Of a stretch of DNA of 64,000 nt, positions 54,503 to 63,982 are shown in pieces. Origin of the DNA: Candidatus Nanopelagicales bacterium (GTDB lineage Bacteria > Actinomycetota > Actinomycetes > S36-B12). The first letter of the stretch is position 1. Each line of letters begins with the position of its first letter. The notes below the pieces were generated by a model that was not told the origin of the DNA, did not search any database, and worked only from the letters and a program-made list of their open reading frames with translations. A program made the position numbers and the translations under genes. The stretch lies in NCBI GenBank assembly GCA_018401415.1, contig JAGYKV010000018.1, forward strand, positions 1 to 64,000, given 5' to 3'.

Positions 54503-56610
54503 ATGAAGTGGACTCGGATTCGGGTTGTGATGATGGCGATAGTTGTTGCCCTAGGCGCCGGAACCATCGGTGCCACACCCGCACGGGCGGCTGACCTGGG
54601 AACCATCACGGTCACTGGCACACTTGGCAGTTACGCGTACTCCCCTCTCACCCTGTCTGGGTCGGTGGGAGACACCTTCTGGGTGGTGGATGCGACCCCG
54701 GGCCCTGCTCTGAATGTGGGGACGACTCCCGGGTTGGACAGCGGGGTCGTGAGTGCGGCAGGCCTGCGGTGTGATCCCCTTGGTAGCCAAGTGGCCTGCG
54801 AGCGCTGTCAGTCTGCACCGGGCACCACGCTACACGATCATGGCGCTCGGACCATCTCCATCACCTATGGCGGATGTGACACTCGATGTGCCCATCGGGC
54901 CGATCCTTCTCCAGGCAGCCGGGGGTGGCGGAGCCAGCGGAGCAGTCACCGATCCCGCACTTGTTTATCCGACCGCGTCGATTAATGCGAATGGTGGCAC
55001 CTGTCAGGGGCCAACGCAGTACATCAAGTACCAGTGGCAGAACGCCGCGAGTGGCACTTTCACTGCACCAACTGCCGCTTCCTGCACGCGCACGAACTTT
55101 TCGCTTGCTGGTTGGGCACGATCCGCGACAGCAGCGGTCGGTTGAGTGGCAGCCGGGATCAACGGTCACGATTGGTGACGAGGGCTTCACGTTGTTCGCG
55201 GTGTGGCGGCCCAACGGCATCGAGATTGTCTATGACGCCAATGTTGGTCTCGAGACGCAGTGCCTATCATCTAATGGAACGAATTTGACGACGGCTGCCG
55301 AGCGGCGGACCACACCGACTGTTGTCCCAGCGTCAAGTGCCGCAGCCGCACAGGCGCCATGCACTCCGCCAGGTCACACTCTCAACGGCTGGTCACTGAC
55401 GGGTGCAGGTCCCCTGACGCTCGTCAAGGGTGCGGCACTTCCAGCAAGTTTTACGGGAACTTCGCAAACCCTGTACGCGAAATGGGAACCTGACCGGTTT
55501 GATCTCTCAGTGCAGGCGGGTTCGTTGATTGTTAACAGCGCGGAGCAGCTGCGGATGGTGAAAATTTGTGCCGGAGTCTCGCAATTGGTGACCTTCACTG
55601 CGACTAAAAATGGAGTTGCAGCAGCGGGCCAAATAATTGACGTGGAAGTAGCACGTACCGGCGCACCACCGATCACACAACAAAAGTTAACGACCGATGA
55701 TTCGGGGCGGGTGCAGGTGAACTTCGAACTTGATCCAAACTACACCCCTCAGTTTGTTAGTGGGTCTTTTGTTAACCAAGTCGCCGGACTTATTTTTGTT
55801 GAAAGGGATCCCCTTCAATGTGTTGCAAAATCAATAACAATCACAGGTGAACGCACGACGGTGGGCGGCAAGTCCGGCATCACCGTCAACGGCACCACCA
55901 CGGGCTTCAAGAAGGGCGACACGGTCGTGCCGTATATCCGGTTCCCGGGCCAAACCACCTATCTCGGCAGGGTGCGCTCGTCCTGAGATCGGGGCCGACG
56001 GCTCTTTCTCCTGGAGTCGCAACACGGGCAAGGATGTCGCCGTCTACTTCGCCACCGAAAACTTTCGCGTGATGTCAAACCTGATCACCATCAGTATGGA
56101 TCGGTGACGTATCGCGTGGGTGATGTTGGTCCTGGTGGTGGGACGGTGTTTTTCGTTGACACATCCAGGGCCAAAGGTAGTCAGTATTGGGAAGTCGGCA
56201 GTGACCTGGGAACAGCGAGGTGGGGATGTAATTCGACCAGAATTTCCACCGGGGATGCTATCGGTGACGGGGCAAGCAACACGAACCTCATCAAGAAGGA
56301 CTGCGCCGAGGATGGTATCGCTGCCAGGGTTGTCTCTGCTACCGCTGGTGGCTACTCCGATTGGTTCTTGCCGTCCAAGAATGAACTCAATCAACTGTGT
56401 AAATACGCACGCAATCAGTCAACGTCCCCTGACGATCAATCCGAAGTTTGCAAAAACACCGGTACGTTGCGTGACGGGTTTACTCGCAACAACTGGAGTT
56501 CGAGTCAGATCGACACGGCCAACGCGTGGTACCAGGATTTCGTCAATGGCTTTCAGGGCAGCGGATCATGGCTCCACACGTTCGGCGTCCGTCCGGTCCG
56601 AGCTTTCTAG
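54503..56610 (+). pseudogene. Secreted repeat/DUF1566 surface protein, broken by several frameshifts
   Basis: A signal peptide (VVMMAIVVALGAGTIGATPARA) opens a long coding stretch that changes frame at about 54,780-54,880, 55,130, 55,980 and 56,105. In order it encodes an Ig-like segment, two InlB/Flg_new-type repeats ending LFAVW and LYAKW, another beta-sandwich domain, a domain with ITVNGTTTGFKKGDTVVPYI and DGSFSWSRNTGKDVAVYF, and a C-terminal DUF1566 domain (YRVGDVGPGGGTVFFVD and YSDWFLPSKNELNQL). The last junction is a GTGA overlap, so the DUF1566 part could also be its own frame. It would be an adhesin-like cell-surface protein of about 700 residues. Confidence 0.75.
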
Positions 56611-56878
56611 CCCTTCATCACTTCATCTATTTGCCTACTCTATTTATCGTTGGGTTCAGGATTTCGTGAAGCGGTGCTCTTGCAGCCAATGCAGGAGTTA
56701 CTGTGAGGGCACCGTCCACAAAGTTGTTCACCCCCGGGGATGGTGGCAGCACAAGCACCGCGGTGAAGACAAACACAGCTGGTGATCTTTCGATGGATCA
56801 CGATGGGAAGCAATAGGGGGGAGGTTGCCCCTACGTCCCGTGAAATTGGGCACGGAATTCGTCGGTTAGCCTTGTCTG
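56611..56878 (+). other. Intergenic stretch with possible gene remnant
   Basis: No start codon opens a convincing gene, but the frame SGALAANAGVTVRAPSTKL and FTPGDGGSTSTAVKTNTAGD (up to a TAG near 56,815) has the composition of a secreted beta-domain protein and may be a fragment related to the preceding gene. The last 60 bp hold the TAGCCT box for sbcD. Confidence 0.35.
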
Positions 56879-58048
56879 GTGAGAGTTCTGCATACATCTG
56901 ACTGGCATCTGGGCCGAAAGTTCCTTGCCAAGGACATGCATGAACATCAGGATTCCTTTGTTGACTGGTTAATTGATACAGCTGCGGATCTTGGCATTGA
57001 GTTAGTCGTGATTGCCGGCGATATTTTTGACCGTTCGGTGCCACCGCAGGAGTCTGTTGCGCTTTTTGAAAAAGCATTGATCGGATTGAGTGCGTTGTGC
57101 CCGGTGTTTGTCACTCCGGGAAATCATGATTCGGCCGTGCGCTTGGGTTATGGCGGCACATTCTTTGCTGCCAGTGGGGTGCATATTCAATCCACTACGG
57201 AGTTCATTGATCAACCATTAGTAATTACCTCACCTGACAGGACCGAACTGAGTGTGTACGGAATTCCGTATTTACATCCAGATATTCACGCAGCCGAGTT
57301 TGGTGTGGAGCGATCACACACAGCAGTGCTGACCCATGCCATGAACAGAGTTCGCACCGATCTTGCTGACCGGGGTGATGTTCGATCCATGGTGGTGTCG
57401 CACGCATTCGTGACCGGTGGAGCGGGTAGCGAGTCGGAGCGGGATTTGGAAATAGGTGGAATCGGCGATGCTCCTGCTTCGGTCTTCGCAGGGGTGGACT
57501 ACACCGCCATGGGTCACCTGCACGGAGCGCAGGTAATTGGTAGTGAGTCAGGCATTATTCGGTATTCGGGGTCACCATTGCCGTATTCATTCTCCGAAGA
57601 AAAGCACGTGAAGAGTGTGACCTTGATTGATATCCCACCACGTGGCGAGATCACAACGACGGTGATACCTGTCCCTCAGCCGGCACCACTTGTGACATTG
57701 CGCGGAACCATCGAGTTTCTGGAGACGGATTCCTCACTGGACGGACACATTGATTCGTGGGTGCGCTGCCAGATTACCGATCAACGCAGGCCAGAGAATG
57801 CCATGAAGCGCCTCTCCCAGCGCTTCAATCACGTGATGCACCTTGAATTCACCCCCGAAGCGAATTCACCCGGTGACATTGACTCGCAGACTGGAGTTAA
57901 CTCACGACTGGATCCACAGAAAACACCGCCGCTGGAACTGGCAGCGGCATTTATTGCCCATGTCACCAATGATCAAGTAACTGAAACAGAACGAGTTTTG
58001 ATGCAGGCAGCCATTGAAACAGTGAATTCACAAGTGATGGAATCGTGA
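56879..58048 (+). CDS. sbcD: Exonuclease SbcCD subunit D
   Basis: A 389-residue Mre11-type nuclease. The metal-binding motifs are TSDWHLGRK, VIAGDIFDRSVPP, VTPGNHDS, VVSHAFVTGG and MGHLHGAQVI. It pairs with SbcC to cut hairpins and DNA ends. The GTG start has TAGCCT 6 nt upstream (leaderless). It overlaps sbcC by 4 bp. Confidence 0.95.
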   Translation: MRVLHTSDWHLGRKFLAKDMHEHQDSFVDWLIDTAADLGIELVVIAGDIFDRSVPPQESVALFEKALIGLSALCPVFVTPGNHDSAVRLGYGGTFFAASGVHIQSTTEFIDQPLVITSPDRTELSVYGIPYLHPDIHAAEFGVERSHTAVLTHAMNRVRTDLADRGDVRSMVVSHAFVTGGAGSESERDLEIGGIGDAPASVFAGVDYTAMGHLHGAQVIGSESGIIRYSGSPLPYSFSEEKHVKSVTLIDIPPRGEITTTVIPVPQPAPLVTLRGTIEFLETDSSLDGHIDSWVRCQITDQRRPENAMKRLSQRFNHVMHLEFTPEANSPGDIDSQTGVNSRLDPQKTPPLELAAAFIAHVTNDQVTETERVLMQAAIETVNSQVMES

Positions 58049-60794
58049 GAGTTAAAAGACTTGAGCTGACCGGAATTGGACCATTTCGTCACCAGCAGGT
58101 AATTGACTTCGCGCAGTTATCTGAGTCGGGATTATTTCTCATTGACGGACCAACGGGAGCGGGTAAAACAACAATCATTGACGCAATCGTGTTCGCGTTA
58201 TTTAGTGGTTTGAGTGGTGAATCAACATCTAAGGAACGAATCCGCAGTGATCACGCCCTAGGCAATGAGAAATCCGAAGTGATTCTCGACTTCTCTGTTC
58301 AGGGCCGGCAACACCGAATCACTCGCTCACCTGCTTATGCCGCGGCCAAAGCCAATGGTGAGGGATTCACCAACAAACCCGCAAAACAAACACTGACGGA
58401 ATACAACACCGATGGCTCAGTGAAGACAACACTGACAAGTGCCACAGATATCGGGGTGCATGTTTCCCGCCTGCTGAATATGCAGGCACAACAATTCCGG
58501 CAACTGGTGGTTTTGGCTCAAGGTGAGTTCGCAGCCCTTCTCCGCATGAAACCCAAGGAGAGACTTGAAGCATTGCGTGGCCTGCTGGGAACAGAGTTTT
58601 TCCAAGATCTTCAGACGGTGATCGCAGAGGAAGGCACGCGCAGTCGAGAGGTTCTTGCCCAGGCTCGAAAAGAACTCCAGGTCACTGCCACCCAAGCCGA
58701 AGTCTTCATTGACGAATTCAATCGCGCTGAACTTGACCCACTCTTTGAGATTTTGCGAGATGTAGATGTGAGTCCCGAGCAACGAAGTGATGCGTTCGCT
58801 CGAATTGCAGAAGTTCTCTCCATGGATTCTTTGCGCCTGGAAAAGGAACTTGCACAAGCACGCACGGAATTGGAACCGGTGGAAAAGGAGTTCATCGCAA
58901 CCTCACACGTCATGGAAATGATTACAGATATTGAACAGGCTTTGGCCCTTATTGCGGCATCGGAACTGGCACTAGACCCATTGGATGCGGGAATTACCCC
59001 TGTTGAGGCACAAGCTCGATCTCAGTCACTCTCCATTGATGCAGGAGCATTGCAACCATTAGCCGAGTGGGAATCACAAGCGGAAGCGCGAACAGGACAG
59101 CGCGAACTACTTGCCGCGAAAGTCACTGAGACTTCGGCTCGCGTAGTGGAGTGCGAGACCGAACTAGCTCAACTGCCGACCACCATCGACGCATTGCGTA
59201 AGTCCCTTGCAACCCTTCCGGCCATTTCCGAGAAGTTACGAACAAAGAGTGCACGACTCCTTGAGATAAATGGTCAATTGGAACTAATTGATCAATTGAG
59301 CGAAGCACAACAGATTGACTCGCAGTTGGCGAATGCCGAAAAGAGTGCAGATGCTGAACTCAACGGAATTTCCGTGTCCCTTGAAAAGGCACGAGGCGCT
59401 GTCACAGCACTACTCAATCAACAACTTGAGCAGCGCGTTGCTGTGCTGGCGCAAGCTCTCATTGACGGTCAACCGTGCAAGGTGTGTGGCTCCACCGTGC
59501 ATCCTGCACCTGCGCACACCGAAGCAGTCGGTGCCGTTGTAACTGAAGAAGAAGTGCAATTAGCGGAGCAATCGGTCAGTGAACTCGTGTCGCAACACGA
59601 GGTAGTGGCAGCGGCGGCTGAAATTGCGCGGAAAGAGCACCTGGAATCCGCACTCGTTGTTGCGCAACTCCAGGGACAGGTCGGTGCAAGCACCGCTGAG
59701 TCATTAGCGCAGGAGAAGGTAGATGTATCTCAATCGGTCGCAGATCTTGAAGGTGAAGTGAATCGTCTCACTGAGAGCCAAGAACTCATTGCCAGATTGG
59801 AAAGTGAACTGGAGAACGGAACCGCGAATCTCACAGCACTCAACAAGGCACATGCGGATGCACTGAAGGAAATGGAATTCTTTGATCAGCAGGTAACAGA
59901 TATGTTGGCCAAGATCGTTGCGGCGGTAGGCAATGAATCGAGTGCTGCGTGCTCAGCGCGCAATTCTTCTGGGGACGGGCGGAAAAACTGGCTGCATTTG
60001 GTGCGGCACATGCCACCCTCAAAGAACGTGAACGCACACTCACAACTGAAGTGACAGATATTGGTGAACTCACTGCAAGATTTGAAAAGCTCACTGAGAC
60101 CCGGCAGGAGTTAATTACAAAAGTTAAATCACTCGCAGGCTCCTTCGCCATTGCGGAATCCGCTGCTGAGTCAATGGAAACTCTGAAACAGGAGTTTTCA
60201 ACGACAAATGAAAAAGAATGAAAAGTTGGAGGCCGAACACGGGCCATCTATTCGGTTGGCGGGAATTGTCACGGCCCAATCAGCGCAAAATGTGAAGAAA
60301 CTTCCATTAGAGAGTTATGCACTCCAGTTACGTTTCCATCATGTATCTCGAAGCTGCCAGCCACCACCTCGACAAAATGAGTTCTGGTCGACTGAGTTTT
60401 GCATTAGATCAAGAGTCACAATCAAATGCCCAAGCCGGCCTGGGCATTGACATTGTGGATTCATGGACGGGCGAGTCACGTCCACCAGCATCACTGTCCG
60501 GAGGCGAAACATTTTATGCGTCACTGTCTTTGGCGCTGGGTTTAGCCGATGTTGTGCATGCCGAAACCGGGGGAGTCAGTCTTGAAACACTTTTTGTTGA
60601 TGAAGGCTTCGGGTCACTTGACCAAGAAACCTCTGCAAGTTGTACTAGATCAATTGGAGAATTTAAAGTCAGGTGGCAGAGTAATTGGAGTGATTAGTCA
60701 CGTGAGTGAAATGAAGGATCGATTCCCTGAACGCCTGATGGTGGCCCCTCAACCAGATGGCACCAGTGTCGTTGTGCAGGAAGTTACTTCTTAA
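58045..60794 (+). pseudogene. sbcC: Exonuclease SbcCD subunit C, with four frameshifts in the last third
   Basis: The first 640 or so codons encode an SMC-like ATPase: Walker A GPTGAGKTTIID near residue 36, Q-loop region QFRQLVVLAQGEFAALLR, coiled coil and the zinc hook PCKVCGSTVHP. The frame then breaks near 59,950, 60,215, 60,330 and 60,635. Joined pieces give HHLDKMSSGRLSFALD, the signature LSGGETFYASLSLALGLADV, Walker B LFVDEGFGSLD and VIGVISHVSEM, ending at 60794, about 915 residues. Conservation on both sides of each break argues for recent or technical indels; the one near 60,215 is in a run of A. Confidence 0.85.
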
Positions 60795-61173
60795 TTGGTG
60801 CGTCGCCTTTTACGTGCTCAGCGGGGAAGCGGTTCTCCACTGACGTGAATTTGGCGTCGGTGACTTCCCCGAGATCCAGGCCAACGACACTGGCAAGACG
60901 GGCGAGGTAGAGCAAAATGTCTGCCAGTTCTTCGCCCACTCGCTGCTGAAGTTCGGGTTGCTGGGCAAGTGTGCTGGCTTGGTCAGCAGGGAGCCATTGG
61001 AAAAGCTCCGACAACTCACCCACCTCACCCACGAGGGCAAGAATGAGGGATTTGGGATCATGGAACTGCTCCCAGTCTCGATCCTGGGCAAAAATCCGCA
61101 TGCGTTCTTGAATTCCCCTCAGGGAATCAATGTTTTCCAACTTGTTGTCCGACACGGGCATAGTCTGCACCAT
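60784..61173 (-). CDS. MazG-like nucleotide pyrophosphohydrolase
   Basis: A 129-residue all-alpha NTP pyrophosphatase of the RS21-C6/DCTPP1 type. The metal-binding pattern is EVGELSELFQW followed by EELADILLYLARLA (ExxE and ExxD helices). It probably removes non-canonical dNTPs. ATG 61173 and ATG 61161 (MPVSDN) are both possible; no clear ribosome-binding site decides. Its 3' end overlaps the sbcC frame by 11 bp, and its start overlaps the divergent promoter of the next genes. Confidence 0.88.
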   Translation of the reverse strand: MVQTMPVSDNKLENIDSLRGIQERMRIFAQDRDWEQFHDPKSLILALVGEVGELSELFQWLPADQASTLAQQPELQQRVGEELADILLYLARLASVVGLDLGEVTDAKFTSVENRFPAEHVKGDAPIKK

Positions 61174-61220
61174 TGACAAATTATTGTATATGTATATACT
61201 TAGACAGTAATGTCTAGACA
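61173..61220 (+). promoter_or_regulatory. Promoter with adjacent inverted-repeat operator
   Basis: TTGACA (61173-61178) and TATACT (61195-61200), 16 bp apart, form the best sigma-70-type promoter in this part of the window. It is followed at once by TAGACA-GTAA-TGTCTA (61201-61216), which overlaps the 10-bp palindrome TGTCTAGACA (61211-61220). A protein on these sites would block initiation; the HTH protein of the operon is the obvious candidate. Confidence 0.65.
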
Positions 61221-61271
61221 GGTACATTTCTTCCCCTACGTGTTAAGCCTGTCTGGCGGAAAGGAGTCATC

Positions 61272-61514
61272 ATGACTAATCCATTTCACAAGGTGCGTCG
61301 GAACCCGACAGGCACTGTCCTAGAGCGTCCCGTAAAGGCCCACGCCGTCGACTCGGACTTCTGCTACAGCAAATGCCGGTTCATTGTGACCTGTTCCTGC
61401 GGTGCGTCCCATGAAACTCGTTATATAGACGAGGCCCTTGAGTGGTCATCCATGCATCGGAAGCTTGCCCCCCTAGCCGACACCATGGCTGGCGCACGGA
61501 TCTCCCATGACTAA
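61272..61514 (+). CDS. Small Cys-rich hypothetical protein
   Basis: An 80-residue protein of unknown family. Cysteines in CYSKC and TCSCGASHET (four within about 20 residues) could form a zinc site; the following RYIDEALEWSSMH looks helical. It has no signal peptide. The ATG follows AAAGGAG. It overlaps the HTH gene by 8 bp, so the pair is one operon driven by the promoter above. Confidence 0.72.
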   Translation: MTNPFHKVRRNPTGTVLERPVKAHAVDSDFCYSKCRFIVTCSCGASHETRYIDEALEWSSMHRKLAPLADTMAGARISHD

Positions 61515-61728
61515 ATCCCCCAACCCCAAGAAGCAGCAGGCACTCGTAGAGATTGAATTGGCTGCCAAGGAATGGCACGCATCAAAAAAGAAGGAGCGGG
61601 CGCACCGCGATCAATTGGCTACCTTGGTCCGGGAACACGTGGACAGTGAACTTTTGTCCGAGAACAAAGTCTCCACAGCAACCGGAATTCCACGCATGAC
61701 AATTCGCAAAATGCTGGGCAAGTCCTAA
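61507..61728 (+). CDS. Small HTH-like DNA-binding protein
   Basis: A 73-residue basic protein. The N-terminal half is a charged helix (VEIELAAKEWHASKKKERAH); the C-terminal half, SENKVSTATGIPRMTIRKML, reads as a helix-turn-helix in which TGIPRMTIRK would be the turn and recognition helix. I recognise no named family; Hin/resolvase-type HTHs look similar. It may regulate its own operon and the divergent mazG gene. Confidence 0.7.
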   Translation: MTKSPNPKKQQALVEIELAAKEWHASKKKERAHRDQLATLVREHVDSELLSENKVSTATGIPRMTIRKMLGKS

Positions 61729-61777
61729 TGCAGCTGTAATCGCGTCTGTGCCCGAAGGTTTCCTCAATACAATGATT

Positions 61778-61805
61778 AGGTAGTCGATGACCAGGTAGTC
61801 GACGA
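61778..61805 (+). promoter_or_regulatory. 13-bp direct repeats upstream of the class III aminotransferase
   Basis: AGGTAGTCGATGA (61778-61790) and AGGTAGTCGACGA (61793-61805) differ at one base and are 15 bp apart. They lie just after a TACAAT -10-like box (61768-61773) and 30 bp before the start codon, as expected of a repressor site. Confidence 0.5.
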
Positions 61806-61834
61806 TCACGTGTTCATTGAGAGGAATGATTTTC

Positions 61835-63187
61835 GTGCTGGACCGAGAAAAGCTCAGTCAGGAACTTGTTCGTGAACGCGAACTTCACCGGACGCGAACA
61901 CCCCAATCCCATGCTCTCTTCGCTGCAGGTGATCACCTGTTAGGTCGCGTCCCCATGACCTGGATGAACAAGTGGGCTGGCGGATACCCGTTGTATTTGG
62001 CGCAGGCACGTGGAAACCGAATCACCGATGTTGACGGTAATGAATACATTGACTTTTCCCTAGGTGACACCGGTGCCATGGCGGGACATTCACCGGAACC
62101 GACCGTTAAGGCCGTGAATCAGCGCATTGGGGTTGAGGGCGGAATCACGACCATGATGCCCAGCGCAGATGCGGAGTGGGTTGCCCAAGATCTAAGTAAT
62201 CGGTTCGGGCTGCCTCTGTGGTCATTTAGTTTGACCGCAACCGATGCAAATCGATGGGCATTGCGCATTGCGCGCCAAGTGACCGGGAAATCGAAGGTCC
62301 TTGCATTCTCCTACTGCTATCACGGAGCAGTTGACGAGACACTCGTGCGCACGGGGGTAGGGGGAGAAACGGATTTCCGTGAAGGCAATGTGGGACCAGC
62401 GGTCCATGTTTTAGAGACAACGCGCGTGGCTGAATTCAATGACTTAGAGTCAGTCGAAAATGCGTTGAAGCATGGAGATGTTGCCGTGGTGATTACTGAA
62501 CCGGCACTGACGAACATTGGAATTGTTTTACCGGATCCTGGATTCCTTGAGGGATTGCGGGAGTTGTGCAATAAATATGGATCACTGTTATTGATTGACG
62601 AAACACATACAATCTCCGCTGGTTGGGGAGGCTGCACAAAAGCCTGGAACCTGCAGCCCGACATCCTTGTGATTGGTAAGAGCATTGGTGGCGGTATTCC
62701 CTCTGGTGCATATGGAGTAACCAAGGAACTGGCCGCCAAAATATTTGCGGCCAAAGATGCTGACCTTGAAGATGTCGGCGGGGTTGGCGGAACACTTGCA
62801 GGAAATGTTTTGTCCATCGCTGCAATGCGCGCCACGTTGGGAGAGGTGCTCACCCCCACTGCCTTTGACCACATGATTGAACTCGCAACAGCGTTCCGCG
62901 AGGGCGTGGAAAAGGTTCTGGCGGAAACGCAAATGCCGTGGAGTATTGCGCAACTGGGCGCGCGAGCTGAGTACCGATTCTGCTCGCCGGCACCCAGGAA
63001 CGGAACAGAGTCGGCAGCATCCTTTGATGCAGATATTGAAGAGTATTTACACCTTTATATGAGTAACCGAGGTGTGCTCATGACCCCGTTTCACAACATG
63101 GCGCTGATGTGTCCGGCAACAAGCCGGTCAGATGTAGACAGGCATTCGGAGTTATTCGGTGAGGCTGTGGCACGGATCACCCAATGA
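61835..63187 (+). CDS. Class III aminotransferase (glutamate-1-semialdehyde aminomutase-like)
   Basis: A 450-residue PLP enzyme of fold type I, class III. The PLP Lys is in LVIGKSIGGGIPSGAYG, the cofactor Asp is in LLLIDETHTI, and YCYHGAVDETLVRTG fits the phosphate and ring stacking region. The gene is far from other heme genes and paired with a dehydrogenase, so a catabolic aspartate/GSA-like aminotransferase is more likely than HemL. GTG 61835 was chosen, as GAGAGGA lies 9 nt before it. It overlaps the SDR gene by 4 bp. Confidence 0.87.
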   Translation: MLDREKLSQELVRERELHRTRTPQSHALFAAGDHLLGRVPMTWMNKWAGGYPLYLAQARGNRITDVDGNEYIDFSLGDTGAMAGHSPEPTVKAVNQRIGVEGGITTMMPSADAEWVAQDLSNRFGLPLWSFSLTATDANRWALRIARQVTGKSKVLAFSYCYHGAVDETLVRTGVGGETDFREGNVGPAVHVLETTRVAEFNDLESVENALKHGDVAVVITEPALTNIGIVLPDPGFLEGLRELCNKYGSLLLIDETHTISAGWGGCTKAWNLQPDILVIGKSIGGGIPSGAYGVTKELAAKIFAAKDADLEDVGGVGGTLAGNVLSIAAMRATLGEVLTPTAFDHMIELATAFREGVEKVLAETQMPWSIAQLGARAEYRFCSPAPRNGTESAASFDADIEEYLHLYMSNRGVLMTPFHNMALMCPATSRSDVDRHSELFGEAVARITQ

Positions 63188-63982
63188 CATCCAACACTCC
63201 AACATGGCTTTCGCTGCACAGGAGAAGAGCGGTGGTGACCGGTGCTGGTTCCGCAACAGGTATTGGTTACGCATGTGCTCAGGCACTTTTGGAGTTGGGA
63301 GCGGAAGTCGCAATCACCGCGACGGGGGAGCACATTCATGAGCGGGTGAATGCACTGAGTGAATATGGAACAGTCCGAAGTTATGTCTGCGATTTGACCA
63401 GTATGGAATCAACGCAAGGAATGTTCACCTCAATTGGTAGGGATCAAGGTGGTATTGACATTTTGATTAACAACGCTGGAATGGCGAGCGTGGGTGAGCC
63501 GGTCGGGATTGAGTCAGGTGCACTTGGATCAATAGCGATATCGGACTTTAATGAGTGCCGTGCAGCGCAATCTAATGACCGCGGTGCATGCAACCCGATG
63601 TGCCTTGCCGTTTATGCAGGAGACCATGTGGGGGCGAATAATCTCGATATCAAGTGTGACGGGGCCACTCATGTCCATGCGTGGTGAAAGTGCCTATGCC
63701 ACTGCAAAGGCGGCACTCGTCGGACTGACCCGTTCACTCGCTGTGGATTACGCCGCCCAGGGAATTACCGCGAACGCCATTGCACCAGGTTGGATTCACA
63801 CCGGATCGCAGACCGAACATGAAGCTCGTGAAGGAAACCTCGTTCCTATCTTGCGAAGTGCCACACCCATGGAAGTTGCAGCGGTAGCTGCTTTCCTGGC
63901 AACACCGGGAGCAAGTTACATCACCGGTCAGTGCATTGCGGTCGATGGTGGGAACTCAGTCGCGGAAGAAAGATCACAATAA
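63184..63982 (+). pseudogene. Short-chain dehydrogenase/reductase, frameshifted
   Basis: The first part encodes the Rossmann start AVVTGAGSATGIGYACAQAL, the CDLTSMES loop and INNAGMASVG. The frame breaks near 63,550 and continues as AVQRNLMTAVHATRCALPFM, ISISSVTGP, the catalytic SAYATAKAALVG (Tyr-x3-Lys) and ITGQCIAVDGGNS. A single-base indel would restore a typical SDR of about 265 residues. It is translationally coupled to the aminotransferase, so both probably act on one substrate. Confidence 0.85.
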
